A stretch of DNA of 55,547 nt from a virus. The DNA is taken from positions 1 to 55,547 of the IMG/VR virus record IMGVR_UViG_3300037961_002849. One strand, 5' to 3'. The position numbers were made by a program, and so were the translations under genes. A model generated the notes under the pieces. It was given only the letters and a program-made list of their open reading frames with translations, did not search any database and was not told where the DNA came from. This document shows positions 25,099 to 34,726 of this stretch, in pieces (position 1 is the stretch's first letter; the number at the start of each line of letters is the position of its first letter).

Positions 25099-28000
25099 TT
25101 ATCTCTGATTCAACGCCGAGTGCATAGGGCTGTCAACAAAAATAGTGTTAATACCATAAAGCTCTGATTTTGAATCGTGTACTGAATTAGTTAGTTCAAC
25201 TTTAGCGTAGTAGTCTCTTAATGCATCACCCTCATCTTTCGCGGTAAGTTTTGCTACAAGTATCTTACCCTCTTCTGAAGAGCTTAGCGCAGTGTTGGTA
25301 GTTATTTTTTTAGAACCATCAATACTTGATATCGTTGCATTAAGGTTTGTCATAGTAGTGCCGTCTACCTTGTGCAAGGCTGCTCCCAAAGGAATAGGCA
25401 TTCTATTTATTCTGTTATCAAATGTTACCGCAGTACCAGTAACATCATCTACTGTGCCAATGGTAATGTAGTTAGCGGTAGATGCTGTGGTATCTCTAGG
25501 TATTGCCGCATAGTAACCACGCTCTCTCTCATCAAAATCACCAGTAGCAATACTCGTGGTTTGGTCTGAGGTAGACACAGTTGCCGACCATAAAGAGTCT
25601 CCTTCTATAGATAGCGCTTGAAATGCTTTGACCATGGATGGGTTTGCGTTTGCAACAATCGTAACCTTTGCGCTGTAGTTTGACCCATAGAAATTGCCGT
25701 AGCTTGAGCTAGCACCATGCTTCCACATGATTTCGGTCTGACCGCTAACCGTAACGGGTTTAAAAGAAAAGAAGGTATCATTCAAGTGGGCGTACATATG
25801 TGGCGAGAAAGAATAAAAAGATGTAAACACGCGCTTGTTATGGCTGTAGGCCAAAGTAAAGCCCGTATAGCTTCCTCTATCCTTACTAGTTAATACGTAT
25901 TCAGAATTATCTGGGTCGAATCCAGCTACGATATCCATTTCTGTTTTACCGCTTTGGGTGAGATATGTAGAGAAATTTTTATCAAAGAAAGAATCCATAT
26001 TAGGATCGCTGATAGGAGTAATGCCGTCTCTTGAAATACGAAGCACTCTTTGAGCCTTAACGTCAACAAAGTACATCATTCCAAATCGCTCTACAACAGC
26101 AGCAGGATAGCCACTAGAACCAAAATCTCCAGCGTAATAGTTTGGCGTACTAAATACTACATTAGAAACAACAACATTTTGATCGCTCAAAGTCTCTAAC
26201 AAGTTTCTGTTTACCCCAACAATTCCGACCTTGTTTTCTTGAAACACATACAGCCTATCTGTCTGATCAACAAGTCGATCTATCTTACCGTGCCTAATCT
26301 CAAAGTCTGAGAAGTTGGCGGTAGTTGCATTAAAGCTGGACAAGCCCAAGACACTGCTATCCGCAATGAACGGGTCTGAATATGTAACAGAAGAGCGTCG
26401 GCGAACCTGCTTAGCGTCATCGTTTATAGCATGAGGCCTGCCCATTGAAGTTACAGCAGAGTCATAGAAGTCACTGGCTTTAGGAGACTCTACATATTTA
26501 CGAACGTATAGATACTCGTTATAAAGATCTTGGTCATACTCTGAATTAGACGTGTCGTATTTAGCCATAAGTAGGTCACGAGGTCTGAAATATACATCAC
26601 CGTCTGTAAGTTGAACAACTGGATACCCGCCATCGGTTGCATCTCCTACGTGTGCTCCGCCAGTAATGTTGTAGACCTCGCCAATTTCATGGTATATCGT
26701 GTCGTTGTTTACCGTATTAGGGGAAAGTATCTCCACGATAACTCTTTGACCCCAATCGTCACTTGACGCCTTAACCTTTGTAAGAGTAAAACCATTGTAA
26801 GTCTTGAGAGAATAATCTTCGTCCCTAATCACAACAAATGTAGATGCTCGGCTTGGGGTAACATCTGAAGCGTTGGTTATTACTTCTTTGCCCAATACTT
26901 TAAAAACCTGCTCGTCTATGTACTGCTGGGTTTGTGTTGAATCATTGAAGGAAATAATACGTAGTACATCTCCTTCTTTATACGTATACTCTAAATTAGC
27001 GCCCTTGTCATTTGAGTAAGAATCTGGACTTCCCTCAATAGGGAATATGTCTAAGAATATCTTTTCATCTGAATCTTTGTAGTGTGCGCCCGCAACACCA
27101 AACTGCATAAAGTTAGAGTAGGTTTCGTTGCCTCCGTATACTATCTGATATTTCTTTGCCCAAGAAGGAGGAGTGTGCTTGATCTTTAGATCGATTCTAA
27201 CCGCGCCGTGATTACTACCACGACCAGCGGCCTTGTATCCGCCAACATGTACACCGTCTATTTTCTGAACAAAAGAAGACCTTCCTTTCCCGTCATAATA
27301 TACGATACCAAAGTTATGAACAGCACTTGTTTTAAACGAAGTAATGCCAGCTTCGAAAGTGTCATCTGCACCAACAGATACGCTTATGGCGCTGGTATCA
27401 TATGTAAATTCCGAAGGTGTTAAAGTAACAACACTTGTAGCGTTGGTATCTGAGACAGTGTTATTGTTTATACGAACAGCTCTCAAACCGCTGACATAAG
27501 ATATCTGAAGCTTTAGCGAAGATAGCCTTAGGTTTATCCTTCTCTTACCCGTGCTTGAAAAACTGGTGTCTTTTTCTATGTTGACGTTTACCTCCGTGAA
27601 ATTTACAGCCGCTTCAACATCGTCGTTTAGGCTAGCCGAGCTACCCCCTCCAGAAACAGCGGTGACTATCCCGTTGACATTGTATACAAGTGAATTGCCT
27701 TGGGTAAATGTGTAGTTGATGTCAGACTCAGCAGCGAATGCATCAGCGACTGCATCTAGTATCTCATCCTTAGTCATCTCACTTCCTACTACTATAGTGT
27801 GGCTAAACACCTTGGAGGTAGTAAACGGAACGTCAATAAAACCACTACTGGCATTACCGTATCCAATACTACCAGTATTTGATCCAATATCAAAAGTATC
27901 AGTAAATAAAAATCCACTACTTTTCGTCAGTCTATACTTACCAGAAGACGTACCAGATAGAGTAGCCTTTAATCTAATGATAGAGCCTTTAGGGTAGCTG

Positions 28001-29172
28001 TCATCCATAGCCGTACCATCAATGATAATAGCTGGACCGACAGTGGTATTGCTGTTATTTTGGAACGTAGCGGTAATCTTTCCGGAAGCAGGCTTAGACT
28101 GATACACGACAGAGGACTCTACATCGATATTTATATTGTCAAAGCTTTCTGTATAGTCTCCATACACCAATCTATTTCCAGATATGCTAAGCGCGCTTGC
28201 TTTTAGCGGTACATTATCAAAGGTTTTGTCTACCTCTGAAGTAGCCACCGCTGGAAACATACCGTCATTAGAAAAATTAAATGTACCGCTAGCTGAAGTT
28301 CCGTTGTCTACTTCCCCAATCTTATAGAAGACTGTAGTCCCACCAAGACGGGCAAGGAATCGAATAGACTCAACTTCCGATCCGCCGTTCTGATAGGACA
28401 AAACAATCTTATTATTTTCTCGCTCAAACTCTTTCTCTATAACTCCAGCACCATAGGTGTTTGGGTTGATAGCTATCTTAGAGTATGTTGAAATAGCACT
28501 AACCTCTCCATCTTTGTAGATATATTGGTACGCAAACTGAAAGGTTTTGTCTAAAACGTTGTTACTTTTAGACGTTGAGTCTGTAGCGTAAGTAAAGGTG
28601 ATTGGTTGTAGCGGTGGGGTTTTACACACCGAAAAGAACTCTTTCCTTTCTTCATCTGTATAATAGTTGGAATTGGTTGAATCTCTCCAAATCTTATCTC
28701 GACTTGTGAGCATTCTATCAACATTAATTTTGTTTGGTTCGCCCTCCCCATCTGTAAAATACACAATAGCCTCATCGTCGCTATTAAAAACAACAGCTGC
28801 ATCTACAAAGCTATCTGCATTAAAAGTCAAAATACCGGTGGCTGAAAACAGTTTTTTATATTTGTCCGATACGGCATCGTACAGATATATCTGGTGGGTT
28901 GGGCCGACACTAACATGACAAAAGAAAAGAACGTACTGCTTCTTAGGCACAGTGATCGTACCCACAACGTTTACATTGGCACTGATAAAGCCACCATCAC
29001 TAGCGGCATCTTCTGAAATATGAGTGTTACCCTTAATGGTTTTAATAACACCAGCATTTCCATCGTCATCAGACGAAACCCTTACGTTCTCTGCATTCAA
29101 CATCTCTATCGGCTTGAGTAGCTTCTCATCCGAAGATTTGTTGAGATATTGTGGTACGTTTTTAATTATCAT
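25099..29172 (-). CDS. Tail tube/stabilisation protein (gp12/gp10-like)
   Basis: 1357 residues. The N-terminus MIIKNVPQYLNKSSDEKLLK and the RLYVFQENKVGIVGV and YYAGDFGSSGYPAAVVERFG blocks (about 960-1030) match the large tail-tube or stabilisation proteins of podoviruses (T7 gp12, P22 gp10 and their crAss-like relatives). Family members form the distal tail nozzle. The gene overlaps the adaptor gene stop by 4 nt, supporting joint translation. Confidence 0.75.
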   Translation of the reverse strand: MIIKNVPQYLNKSSDEKLLKPIEMLNAENVRVSSDDDGNAGVIKTIKGNTHISEDAASDGGFISANVNVVGTITVPKKQYVLFFCHVSVGPTHQIYLYDAVSDKYKKLFSATGILTFNADSFVDAAVVFNSDDEAIVYFTDGEGEPNKINVDRMLTSRDKIWRDSTNSNYYTDEERKEFFSVCKTPPLQPITFTYATDSTSKSNNVLDKTFQFAYQYIYKDGEVSAISTYSKIAINPNTYGAGVIEKEFERENNKIVLSYQNGGSEVESIRFLARLGGTTVFYKIGEVDNGTSASGTFNFSNDGMFPAVATSEVDKTFDNVPLKASALSISGNRLVYGDYTESFDNINIDVESSVVYQSKPASGKITATFQNNSNTTVGPAIIIDGTAMDDSYPKGSIIRLKATLSGTSSGKYRLTKSSGFLFTDTFDIGSNTGSIGYGNASSGFIDVPFTTSKVFSHTIVVGSEMTKDEILDAVADAFAAESDINYTFTQGNSLVYNVNGIVTAVSGGGSSASLNDDVEAAVNFTEVNVNIEKDTSFSSTGKRRINLRLSSLKLQISYVSGLRAVRINNNTVSDTNATSVVTLTPSEFTYDTSAISVSVGADDTFEAGITSFKTSAVHNFGIVYYDGKGRSSFVQKIDGVHVGGYKAAGRGSNHGAVRIDLKIKHTPPSWAKKYQIVYGGNETYSNFMQFGVAGAHYKDSDEKIFLDIFPIEGSPDSYSNDKGANLEYTYKEGDVLRIISFNDSTQTQQYIDEQVFKVLGKEVITNASDVTPSRASTFVVIRDEDYSLKTYNGFTLTKVKASSDDWGQRVIVEILSPNTVNNDTIYHEIGEVYNITGGAHVGDATDGGYPVVQLTDGDVYFRPRDLLMAKYDTSNSEYDQDLYNEYLYVRKYVESPKASDFYDSAVTSMGRPHAINDDAKQVRRRSSVTYSDPFIADSSVLGLSSFNATTANFSDFEIRHGKIDRLVDQTDRLYVFQENKVGIVGVNRNLLETLSDQNVVVSNVVFSTPNYYAGDFGSSGYPAAVVERFGMMYFVDVKAQRVLRISRDGITPISDPNMDSFFDKNFSTYLTQSGKTEMDIVAGFDPDNSEYVLTSKDRGSYTGFTLAYSHNKRVFTSFYSFSPHMYAHLNDTFFSFKPVTVSGQTEIMWKHGASSSYGNFYGSNYSAKVTIVANANPSMVKAFQALSIEGDSLWSATVSTSDQTTSIATGDFDERERGYYAAIPRDTTASTANYITIGTVDDVTGTAVTFDNRINRMPIPLGAALHKVDGTTMTNLNATISSIDGSKKITTNTALSSSEEGKILVAKLTAKDEGDALRDYYAKVELTNSVHDSKSELYGINTIFVDSPMHSALNQR

Positions 29173-29996
29173 AATTTAGGAGCCTGCTTGGTATTCTTAC
29201 GAATAGTCTTGAGCGCTTCTTCTTTGGTGAATGTTTTCATTCTAGAATTAGCAAGTCTACGCTCATTGTAATATTCTGTGCGTGCGCGCATCTTTTCCCC
29301 CATGGGGACACTAGCCTTGTTCTGAACGAGCTTGTAATATATGTATGCACGCAATGCCTCCTCCATAAACACATGGACCGTAGGGTTCTTACTGCGCGCT
29401 TCATCACAAACATACTCCATAACAACAGCGCTTACGCCATCATTTATGCTTAATTCTATACGGCTTTGATCAAGGTTGATTCTATACTCACCGTTGTACT
29501 GTCCTCCACCAAGACCATATAACTGACCATTACTATTTTCGTACAAGTAGTTTCTAAATACATAAGAGTCGTATCCCCTAAGAGCGTTATACTCTTCTCC
29601 ACTCTCTGTAACATCTACTCTATCGAAAACTCCATCAGAGTCAGAATCTATAGCGTTGGCTGCAACTAGGTCGCTGCCGGAGGTAACCTTATACTTTTGG
29701 GCAATATGCATATTTCTGTTTTCACCAAAAACATACACCAGGCCGTCAGCACCAATAACACCAATCTTGATTAAGTCCACATAATCGTCTGGTAATTCAA
29801 CGGTATTATTGGTCGCATTTACATTCATCTTTAACGACCTAATCTTTTGAGAGATATCAAAGCCCATTTCGCGAATACCGCGAAGTGCAAATGTTCTTAC
29901 GATTGTATCTGTAGCATTGGCCACAAAGTCATCTCCATCAATGGTGATGATGAAGTCGTTAACTATCTGTTCTAAGTTTACGTAATTCCTAGCCAT
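29169..29996 (-). CDS. Tail adaptor, tail tubular protein A-like
   Basis: 275 residues with an N-terminal helical half and a beta-rich core (VELPDDYVDLIKIGVIGADG), the pattern of gp11-type adaptor proteins that bridge portal ring and tail tube. Its ATG overlaps the stop of the upstream gene and its stop overlaps the tube gene. Assignment rests on pattern and gene order. Confidence 0.7.
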   Translation of the reverse strand: MARNYVNLEQIVNDFIITIDGDDFVANATDTIVRTFALRGIREMGFDISQKIRSLKMNVNATNNTVELPDDYVDLIKIGVIGADGLVYVFGENRNMHIAQKYKVTSGSDLVAANAIDSDSDGVFDRVDVTESGEEYNALRGYDSYVFRNYLYENSNGQLYGLGGGQYNGEYRINLDQSRIELSINDGVSAVVMEYVCDEARSKNPTVHVFMEEALRAYIYYKLVQNKASVPMGEKMRARTEYYNERRLANSRMKTFTKEEALKTIRKNTKQAPKL

Positions 29997-30733
29997 TATT
30001 TACTTTTTTTAATATCCTCTTGGCTTGCATAGGTAAACACATCTTTGTCTCTCAAGTTAATGCCTATAAGCATCGCAAGCTCAATCACTAGTTCGGGAAC
30101 ATAATGATCTGGCAATTCAAAATCTACACTCGTAGCTGCATTATATACATGCACGCCATTAGATGTGTTAAACCCAAATGAAGGCAAACTAGCTGTACGG
30201 GCCCCCGTTGTGGGATTTATTCCTTCTGGGTATTTGTAGTATGTCATTCTTACCTTCTGAATACCGGTAGGGAAAACCTCTATATCATCTGAAACCAAAG
30301 CTATTGGATGAGATTCACTGGGAGCGGACAAATCACTTTTTAATATGTAGTCGATCTTAGACTCATCATATAATATTTCTACGTTGACCCTTGTACTTTC
30401 GCCCAACAAAATAGACCCGGTAGAAGTTATTGCTATCAAGTACGCAAAATCGTCTGGTTTTGCAAATACCCCATTAGCCCTGGACAAAGTAGATGTTTTA
30501 GCCAAGATAGATAAATCTTCTTTCGTTTGATTAACGGTAGACAAATGACGTCCACTATCAGCTTGGCGTAAGCGTAAGCGCTTACCTTTATTAAGCCCTT
30601 CAAACATGCCTCTAAAGACATTTACCTGCGCGATCTGAGCAAAGTTGTTGAACACAGATGGCGTGACAAAACCTTTTTGCTCCTTATTTGCGAGGTCTTT
30701 TAGGGTGTTATATACCGTATTAACACTAGCCAT
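29996..30733 (-). CDS. Head-tail connector/ring protein
   Basis: 245 residues with N-terminal helices (ASVNTVYNTLKDLANKEQKG, FNNFAQIAQVNVFRGMFEGL) and a beta-rich rest. The position directly upstream of the adaptor and downstream of the capsid genes suggests a ring protein of the connector. It has a -7 box at 30755. Confidence 0.6.
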   Translation of the reverse strand: MASVNTVYNTLKDLANKEQKGFVTPSVFNNFAQIAQVNVFRGMFEGLNKGKRLRLRQADSGRHLSTVNQTKEDLSILAKTSTLSRANGVFAKPDDFAYLIAITSTGSILLGESTRVNVEILYDESKIDYILKSDLSAPSESHPIALVSDDIEVFPTGIQKVRMTYYKYPEGINPTTGARTASLPSFGFNTSNGVHVYNAATSVDFELPDHYVPELVIELAMLIGINLRDKDVFTYASQEDIKKSK

Positions 30734-30754
30734 TTTATTACTTTTAGATACTTA

Positions 30755-30762
30755 CAAATATA
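30755..30762 (-). promoter_or_regulatory. -7 box TATATTTG
   Basis: Leftward TATATTTG, 21 nt upstream of the ATG at 30733, directly after the terminator of the preceding unit. It would drive the connector, adaptor and tail tube genes. Confidence 0.55.
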
Positions 30763-30763
30763 C

Positions 30764-30791
30764 CAAAAAGAAAGGGGCGGTTTCCCGCCCC
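30764..30791 (-). terminator. Intrinsic terminator after the 30822-31604 gene
   Basis: Stem GGGGCGG/CCGCCCC (30774-30791) with loop TTTC on the plus strand and, in the leftward direction, a following U-rich run (TTTCTTTTTGG). Confidence 0.75.
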
Positions 30792-30821
30792 TCGCCTTAT
30801 AACTTAATGAGTATCAATATA

Positions 30822-31604
30822 TTATAAATTACCCACTTTTTGCTCTAACTCGCTAAGGACCAAGGCCCCTTTATCTGTCATACAGAAACGAGTTAATACA
30901 TCTATCGAATCTTGTCCTGCTGGTGTAGAAACGATTAGTCTACCGCTATCAAACCAATAACAACCAGACGGGTCTATTTTGATTACTTGATACATGTCAG
31001 CCTTCTTAACCGTAGCTCTTACAGCAACCATGGGGTTGTCAAAGCTTTGCAAGAAGCCTCCGGGATTAGAACGAGCCTGCTGCAGAAGATCAAAACGAAT
31101 CTCACTTGCAGGTCTATCTACGTTTATGTTATAGAATAAAGCAATAGGAACAAGATCGTCAATACCTTTATCTCTTACCGCATTTACTGCATCAAGAACT
31201 TCAAACTCTTGATTTAACTGCTCCTCAGCATTCTTCTCGTTGTCAACCATGTGGAATCTATCTCCTCCATTCGCAGCATTACCGGGATGCAAATCTAAAT
31301 ACTTAATTAGATTCGGCTTGGTATAGGGAACGTACAAAAGCTTGTCATAAAACATGACGTGTTCTCTTTTTGCAAATTCACTTTGTTCATCTCTCCAAAC
31401 AGATCTTTCGTTTGGACAATAACGCAACTCTCGAACAGTGTTGCTGGTTTCATCATAAACAGTTACTCCGCCTTGTGGCAAGGAGTATACAATACCTCCA
31501 CCTTTAGTAACTGCATATACTCTGTCTTTTTTTTCAAAGACTTCTTTTTTTGAAGCTGCTTTACTAGATTTTGTAGCAGCCTTTTTTACTGATGCTGATG
31601 CCAT
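30822..31604 (-). CDS. Capsid-associated protein of unknown type
   Basis: 260 residues with a Lys/Ala/Ser-rich N-terminus (ASASVKKAATKSSKAASKKE) and a compact alpha/beta body. It sits between the major capsid protein and the connector genes and is flanked by strong terminators on both sides, suggesting a separate, abundant transcript. It may be a decoration, cement or head-completion protein. No family is recognised. Confidence 0.6.
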   Translation of the reverse strand: MASASVKKAATKSSKAASKKEVFEKKDRVYAVTKGGGIVYSLPQGGVTVYDETSNTVRELRYCPNERSVWRDEQSEFAKREHVMFYDKLLYVPYTKPNLIKYLDLHPGNAANGGDRFHMVDNEKNAEEQLNQEFEVLDAVNAVRDKGIDDLVPIALFYNINVDRPASEIRFDLLQQARSNPGGFLQSFDNPMVAVRATVKKADMYQVIKIDPSGCYWFDSGRLIVSTPAGQDSIDVLTRFCMTDKGALVLSELEQKVGNL

Positions 31605-31641
31605 CTTATAATAGTATTAAATTAAAATAAAAAAGATATAA

Positions 31642-31661
31642 GGGGGAACCGAAGCTCCCCC
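31642..31661 (-). terminator. Terminator after the major capsid gene
   Basis: Stem GGGGGA/TCCCCC (31642-31647 with 31656-31661), with an additional C-G pair inside, followed leftwards by an AT-rich tract. Confidence 0.7.
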
Positions 31662-31674
31662 CATATCATAGTAA

Positions 31675-33039
31675 TTACTTAGTAATCAAAGCGTGACGGT
31701 TAGCGCCACGAGTTACCAAACAAACCTCAGAGCGGTAGTTGAACTGAGCAAAGTCATTACCGTCCGTGCTAGCACCTAACACAGAACCAGTTAGCCAGTG
31801 CTCCATCTCACGGCTGTAGCCGTTAGAAGCTTTGTAGTTCAATTCCAATGATGGGTTGCGATCACCAGTCTTAGCATCTACTACTGTAGATAGTGGGATA
31901 GCAGCACCAATAAACTCTTTAGCTTCTCCCAACAATTGTGGATCGTTCAAAAGCTTCCAGTCATGCTTGTGGAAAGTATATCCACCACGTTGGAAAGATT
32001 TGAAACCTAGCTGTACAGCCATGTCCGCATCGTTGTTGAATGCTCCGAATTGAGTTGCAATACCAGAGGTTAATGAAGAAGCGCTTCCTTTAGCTAGCAA
32101 GTCATCGATAGCTAAGTCTTGGTCACGGTTAACGTACAATGCGTACTCAGCGTTAGCACCTTGCTTGTCAAACTCTTTAATCAAGTTGTCAAAGTCAGAT
32201 AGAGCAAGCATTGCTGCTTCAGAAGCACAAGCGACATTGATACCGCGGTCAGCGATTGCTGCAAAGTAACCTTCAGAACCAGAAATACCGCTCAATGCAG
32301 CATCTGATGAAGTTACTTTTTGACCTAACAACATCATCATTTCACGCTTGTCCATGAAACGCTGACGAGTATCAGCTTCGTTTTTCATATACCAGCGGTA
32401 GTCACCGTTGCCCAAGTTAATCCAACCGATGTTAGTAGCTTGAGAACCAGAAACTTTGTAAGTTTCTTTCAAGATCATGTAATCGTTTGTACGCTTAGTA
32501 ACGTTGCTTTCGTAGAATTCGCTTGGCTGGTCAGTACCTTGTGCATACAAGTTACCAACGATTGCCATCTTACCAGAACCAACTGCGAGCTCTGGCAAGT
32601 TGCCAGTTACTAAGTTTTTGATAACGTAACTAGTACCCGCTGTTACTGCTGAAACGTAAGCACGCTGACCACCAGCTAGCAATACGACATCTCCTACACG
32701 AACAAAAGTAGTTTTAGAACCTAATGTTACAGTTTGAGAATTACCTGCAGCAATTGCAGAACTAGATACAGTGTACTCTTGGATCGGGTGTAGACGAGTC
32801 TCTTCCCACCATTGTACTTGGTCGTTAGTACCGGCAGCCTTAACAGCACCAGTAAGTTTCAAGAAACCGGTGATACCTTGATCACCGAATGTTTTTACCA
32901 ACAATTCACGGTTATCCGGCTTGTTGATTTCGTCGATAAAATCGCCTAGCGCGCTATATTTTTCAATCGTTGCGCGGCGTACGATATTTTCTGATGGGCT
33001 ATCAGCATCGTTATATGCCCCAGTAATTGTAGAAGCCAT
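31675..33039 (-). CDS. Major capsid protein
   Basis: 454 residues, directly downstream of a scaffold-like acidic protein and followed by a strong terminator. Sequence features fit an HK97-fold coat protein: helical N-terminus, QVQWWEETRLHPIQEYTV block, a spine-like helix, and a C-terminal LITK end. There is no obvious signal or enzymatic motif. Codon usage is more regular than in neighbours (many GCA/ACA/CTT), as in highly expressed genes. Confidence 0.8.
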   Translation of the reverse strand: MASTITGAYNDADSPSENIVRRATIEKYSALGDFIDEINKPDNRELLVKTFGDQGITGFLKLTGAVKAAGTNDQVQWWEETRLHPIQEYTVSSSAIAAGNSQTVTLGSKTTFVRVGDVVLLAGGQRAYVSAVTAGTSYVIKNLVTGNLPELAVGSGKMAIVGNLYAQGTDQPSEFYESNVTKRTNDYMILKETYKVSGSQATNIGWINLGNGDYRWYMKNEADTRQRFMDKREMMMLLGQKVTSSDAALSGISGSEGYFAAIADRGINVACASEAAMLALSDFDNLIKEFDKQGANAEYALYVNRDQDLAIDDLLAKGSASSLTSGIATQFGAFNNDADMAVQLGFKSFQRGGYTFHKHDWKLLNDPQLLGEAKEFIGAAIPLSTVVDAKTGDRNPSLELNYKASNGYSREMEHWLTGSVLGASTDGNDFAQFNYRSEVCLVTRGANRHALITK

Positions 33040-33061
33040 TTTTTAAAATCTTTTGGCGTTA

Positions 33062-34177
33062 TTATTTAAACTTCATCACGTTGTCTTTGCCTCCTAATAA
33101 AGCATTGACAATTTGATCTTCAACTGGATTTCGATCTTTAGTTTGTTGAACCGGGCTAGAGGCATCGACATTAGCGGCACGAGTTACAATGTTTTTCTGC
33201 CCATCACCAAGTCCTTGGCGGTAAGCAGACTGAACAATACTATCGATATTGTCGATAATAGTACGGTGTGCACTTAATGTCTCATGATCCCAAGAACCAG
33301 AGGCATCAACATATTGATCGAAAAACTCATCAAGTCGAGCATTCTTGTCTTTTAACGACGAGCGGTAATTGCTATCTATAGTATACTTGAACTCATTTCC
33401 TTTACCTAAATCGAAATCTAGGGATTCCATGTTGTCAACTACTTTAGACATAGTGCTTACCCACTTGTCGTCTATCGGACTTTGAATCTCTTGCTCTTGA
33501 GGCTCTGCTTTTTCTACTGGCAACATATATCCATTTCGGACTTCATTGATTTTAGAGCGCGCCTTATCAGCATCCATTTTTAACTGAAGCTTAGAGTATG
33601 AGATTTCTTGTTCATCGTACATATTCTCATCCACCTTGTACTTCTTGTCCATAAGGAGACTGATCTCTTCGTTAGAAAGATTAGGGAAATCACTTGCTAA
33701 TTCTAGCCTAACTACCGATAAATCGTCCATTTCGGACGGGTTTAATGATTGATAGCGAAACCAGTCTTCTGGGCTGCGACCCGTCTTCTCAACAAAGTCA
33801 GCAATAACCTTAATACTTTCTGGCAAAAGAATCTCTTCTTGAACCGGAGTTTCATTTCCAAAGCTAACGTCATCCCAAGAACTGAACTTGGTATCCATCT
33901 TTTCATTTAGATACTCTAAGAACGTAGCGTCTATATCGATGTCGTCATCTTCTGTCGAAGAACTTTGCTGTATTTGTTCCGGCTCAGCTTCCGGTTTATC
34001 TTCCTCCGCTATTGGGGCCTCTGGCTCCTCTACGGGTGTTTCTTCTTTTACCTCTTCTGTAGCGGTAGGTTCAACTACTTCAGCAGAAGAATCGCTTTTA
34101 AATTCCGGAGTATCGCTAATTTCGACACCCATTGCAGAAGCCGCAGCTTCTAGTGATGATTGAACTGAACTTGCCAT
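33062..34177 (-). CDS. Scaffold-like acidic protein
   Basis: 371 residues, very acidic in the first 120 (repeated Glu/Asp/Pro, for example EEVKEETPVEEPEAPIAEED) and helical after that. This composition and its position directly upstream of the major capsid gene (22-nt gap) are typical of capsid scaffold proteins. A -7 box at 34205 would start the scaffold-capsid unit. Confidence 0.75.
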   Translation of the reverse strand: MASSVQSSLEAAASAMGVEISDTPEFKSDSSAEVVEPTATEEVKEETPVEEPEAPIAEEDKPEAEPEQIQQSSSTEDDDIDIDATFLEYLNEKMDTKFSSWDDVSFGNETPVQEEILLPESIKVIADFVEKTGRSPEDWFRYQSLNPSEMDDLSVVRLELASDFPNLSNEEISLLMDKKYKVDENMYDEQEISYSKLQLKMDADKARSKINEVRNGYMLPVEKAEPQEQEIQSPIDDKWVSTMSKVVDNMESLDFDLGKGNEFKYTIDSNYRSSLKDKNARLDEFFDQYVDASGSWDHETLSAHRTIIDNIDSIVQSAYRQGLGDGQKNIVTRAANVDASSPVQQTKDRNPVEDQIVNALLGGKDNVMKFK

Positions 34178-34204
34178 ATAAATTGATTTTCAATAAATTA
34201 TACA

Positions 34205-34212
34205 CAAAGATA
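34205..34212 (-). promoter_or_regulatory. -7 box TATCTTTG of the scaffold-capsid unit
   Basis: Leftward TATCTTTG, 27 nt upstream of the ATG at 34177, next to the rightward promoter at 34243-34276 (divergent control region of about 125 bp). Confidence 0.55.
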
Positions 34213-34242
34213 GGTATAAAAACATTTTTTTTAGAGCAGGGG

Positions 34243-34276
34243 TTGAAATTGTAAACAAAAGTTAATAACTTGGCAC
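34243..34276 (+). promoter_or_regulatory. Rightward promoter inside the late region
   Basis: TTG at 34243-34245, 20 nt, TAACTTGG at 34266-34273, then CAC. The arrangement is the same as at 6801-6834, including TAATAACTT and GCACTA[AG]TTAA. TTGGCACTAGTTAAGC also has a GG-N10-GC spacing like sigma-54 sites, but lacks the TTGC element, so a vegetative-type reading is preferred. Confidence 0.6.
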
Positions 34277-34301
34277 TAGTTAAGCTTAAAAGATATGCCT
34301 T

Positions 34302-34676
34302 ATGAAGAATGTAATTCTAGTGTTAGCAATTTTATTAGTAACACAAACTCAAGCACAAAGTCTATTTAAAGACACCCGAGTGGTAAACGGAGTAAGATAT
34401 ACCGCTGCGTACAACAGCCCGGAAAAGGTAATGTATGTTCAGCAAGACCACTTTGATTTTACTCTAGCTGCAGACAGCTTTTCAATTCAAGTAATGAACG
34501 ATATTCAGTGGAATGCGTACGTAGACTTTATTGTTAAAGAAGAGGATGCTTTTTTTAGAGATGGGATGTACTATCTTCCCAATGATGAGCAAGTATTTAA
34601 TACAAAAAAAGAAGATGAGTTTTTAGATGGCACATACATCTACCATCTTTTTGGGTCAGTGGATAGTGGTCAATAG
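34302..34676 (+). CDS. Secreted protein in the late region, opposite strand
   Basis: 124 residues with an N-terminal signal peptide (MKNVILVLAILLVTQTQA, cleavage likely after A18). The mature part is beta-rich and acidic with many aromatic residues and no recognised domain. It is the only sizeable rightward gene within about 43 kb of leftward genes and carries its own promoter (34243), GCCTTATG start motif and bidirectional terminator. This autonomous layout is that of a moron-type accessory gene; a role in the host envelope or periplasm is inferred. Confidence 0.7.
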   Translation: MKNVILVLAILLVTQTQAQSLFKDTRVVNGVRYTAAYNSPEKVMYVQQDHFDFTLAADSFSIQVMNDIQWNAYVDFIVKEEDAFFRDGMYYLPNDEQVFNTKKEDEFLDGTYIYHLFGSVDSGQ

Positions 34677-34702
34677 GGTTTTTACTGATTGGTATTAAAA
34701 AG

Positions 34703-34725
34703 AAGAGGGGCTTAGCGCCCCTCTT
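34703..34725. terminator. Bidirectional terminator between convergent genes
   Basis: Stem AAGAGGGGC/GCCCCTCTT with loop TTAGC, flanked by T-run on the right and A-run on the left, so it can stop transcripts from both sides (34302-34676 rightward, 34727-35164 leftward). Confidence 0.8.
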
Positions 34726-34726
34726 T

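Noticed and set aside
34266-34281. Sigma-54 promoter (TTGGCAC with GG-N10-GC)
   Set aside because: The -12 TTGC element is absent, the sister site at 6824 has AG instead of GG, and no enhancer-like site is visible; a vegetative promoter with an extra block explains both.
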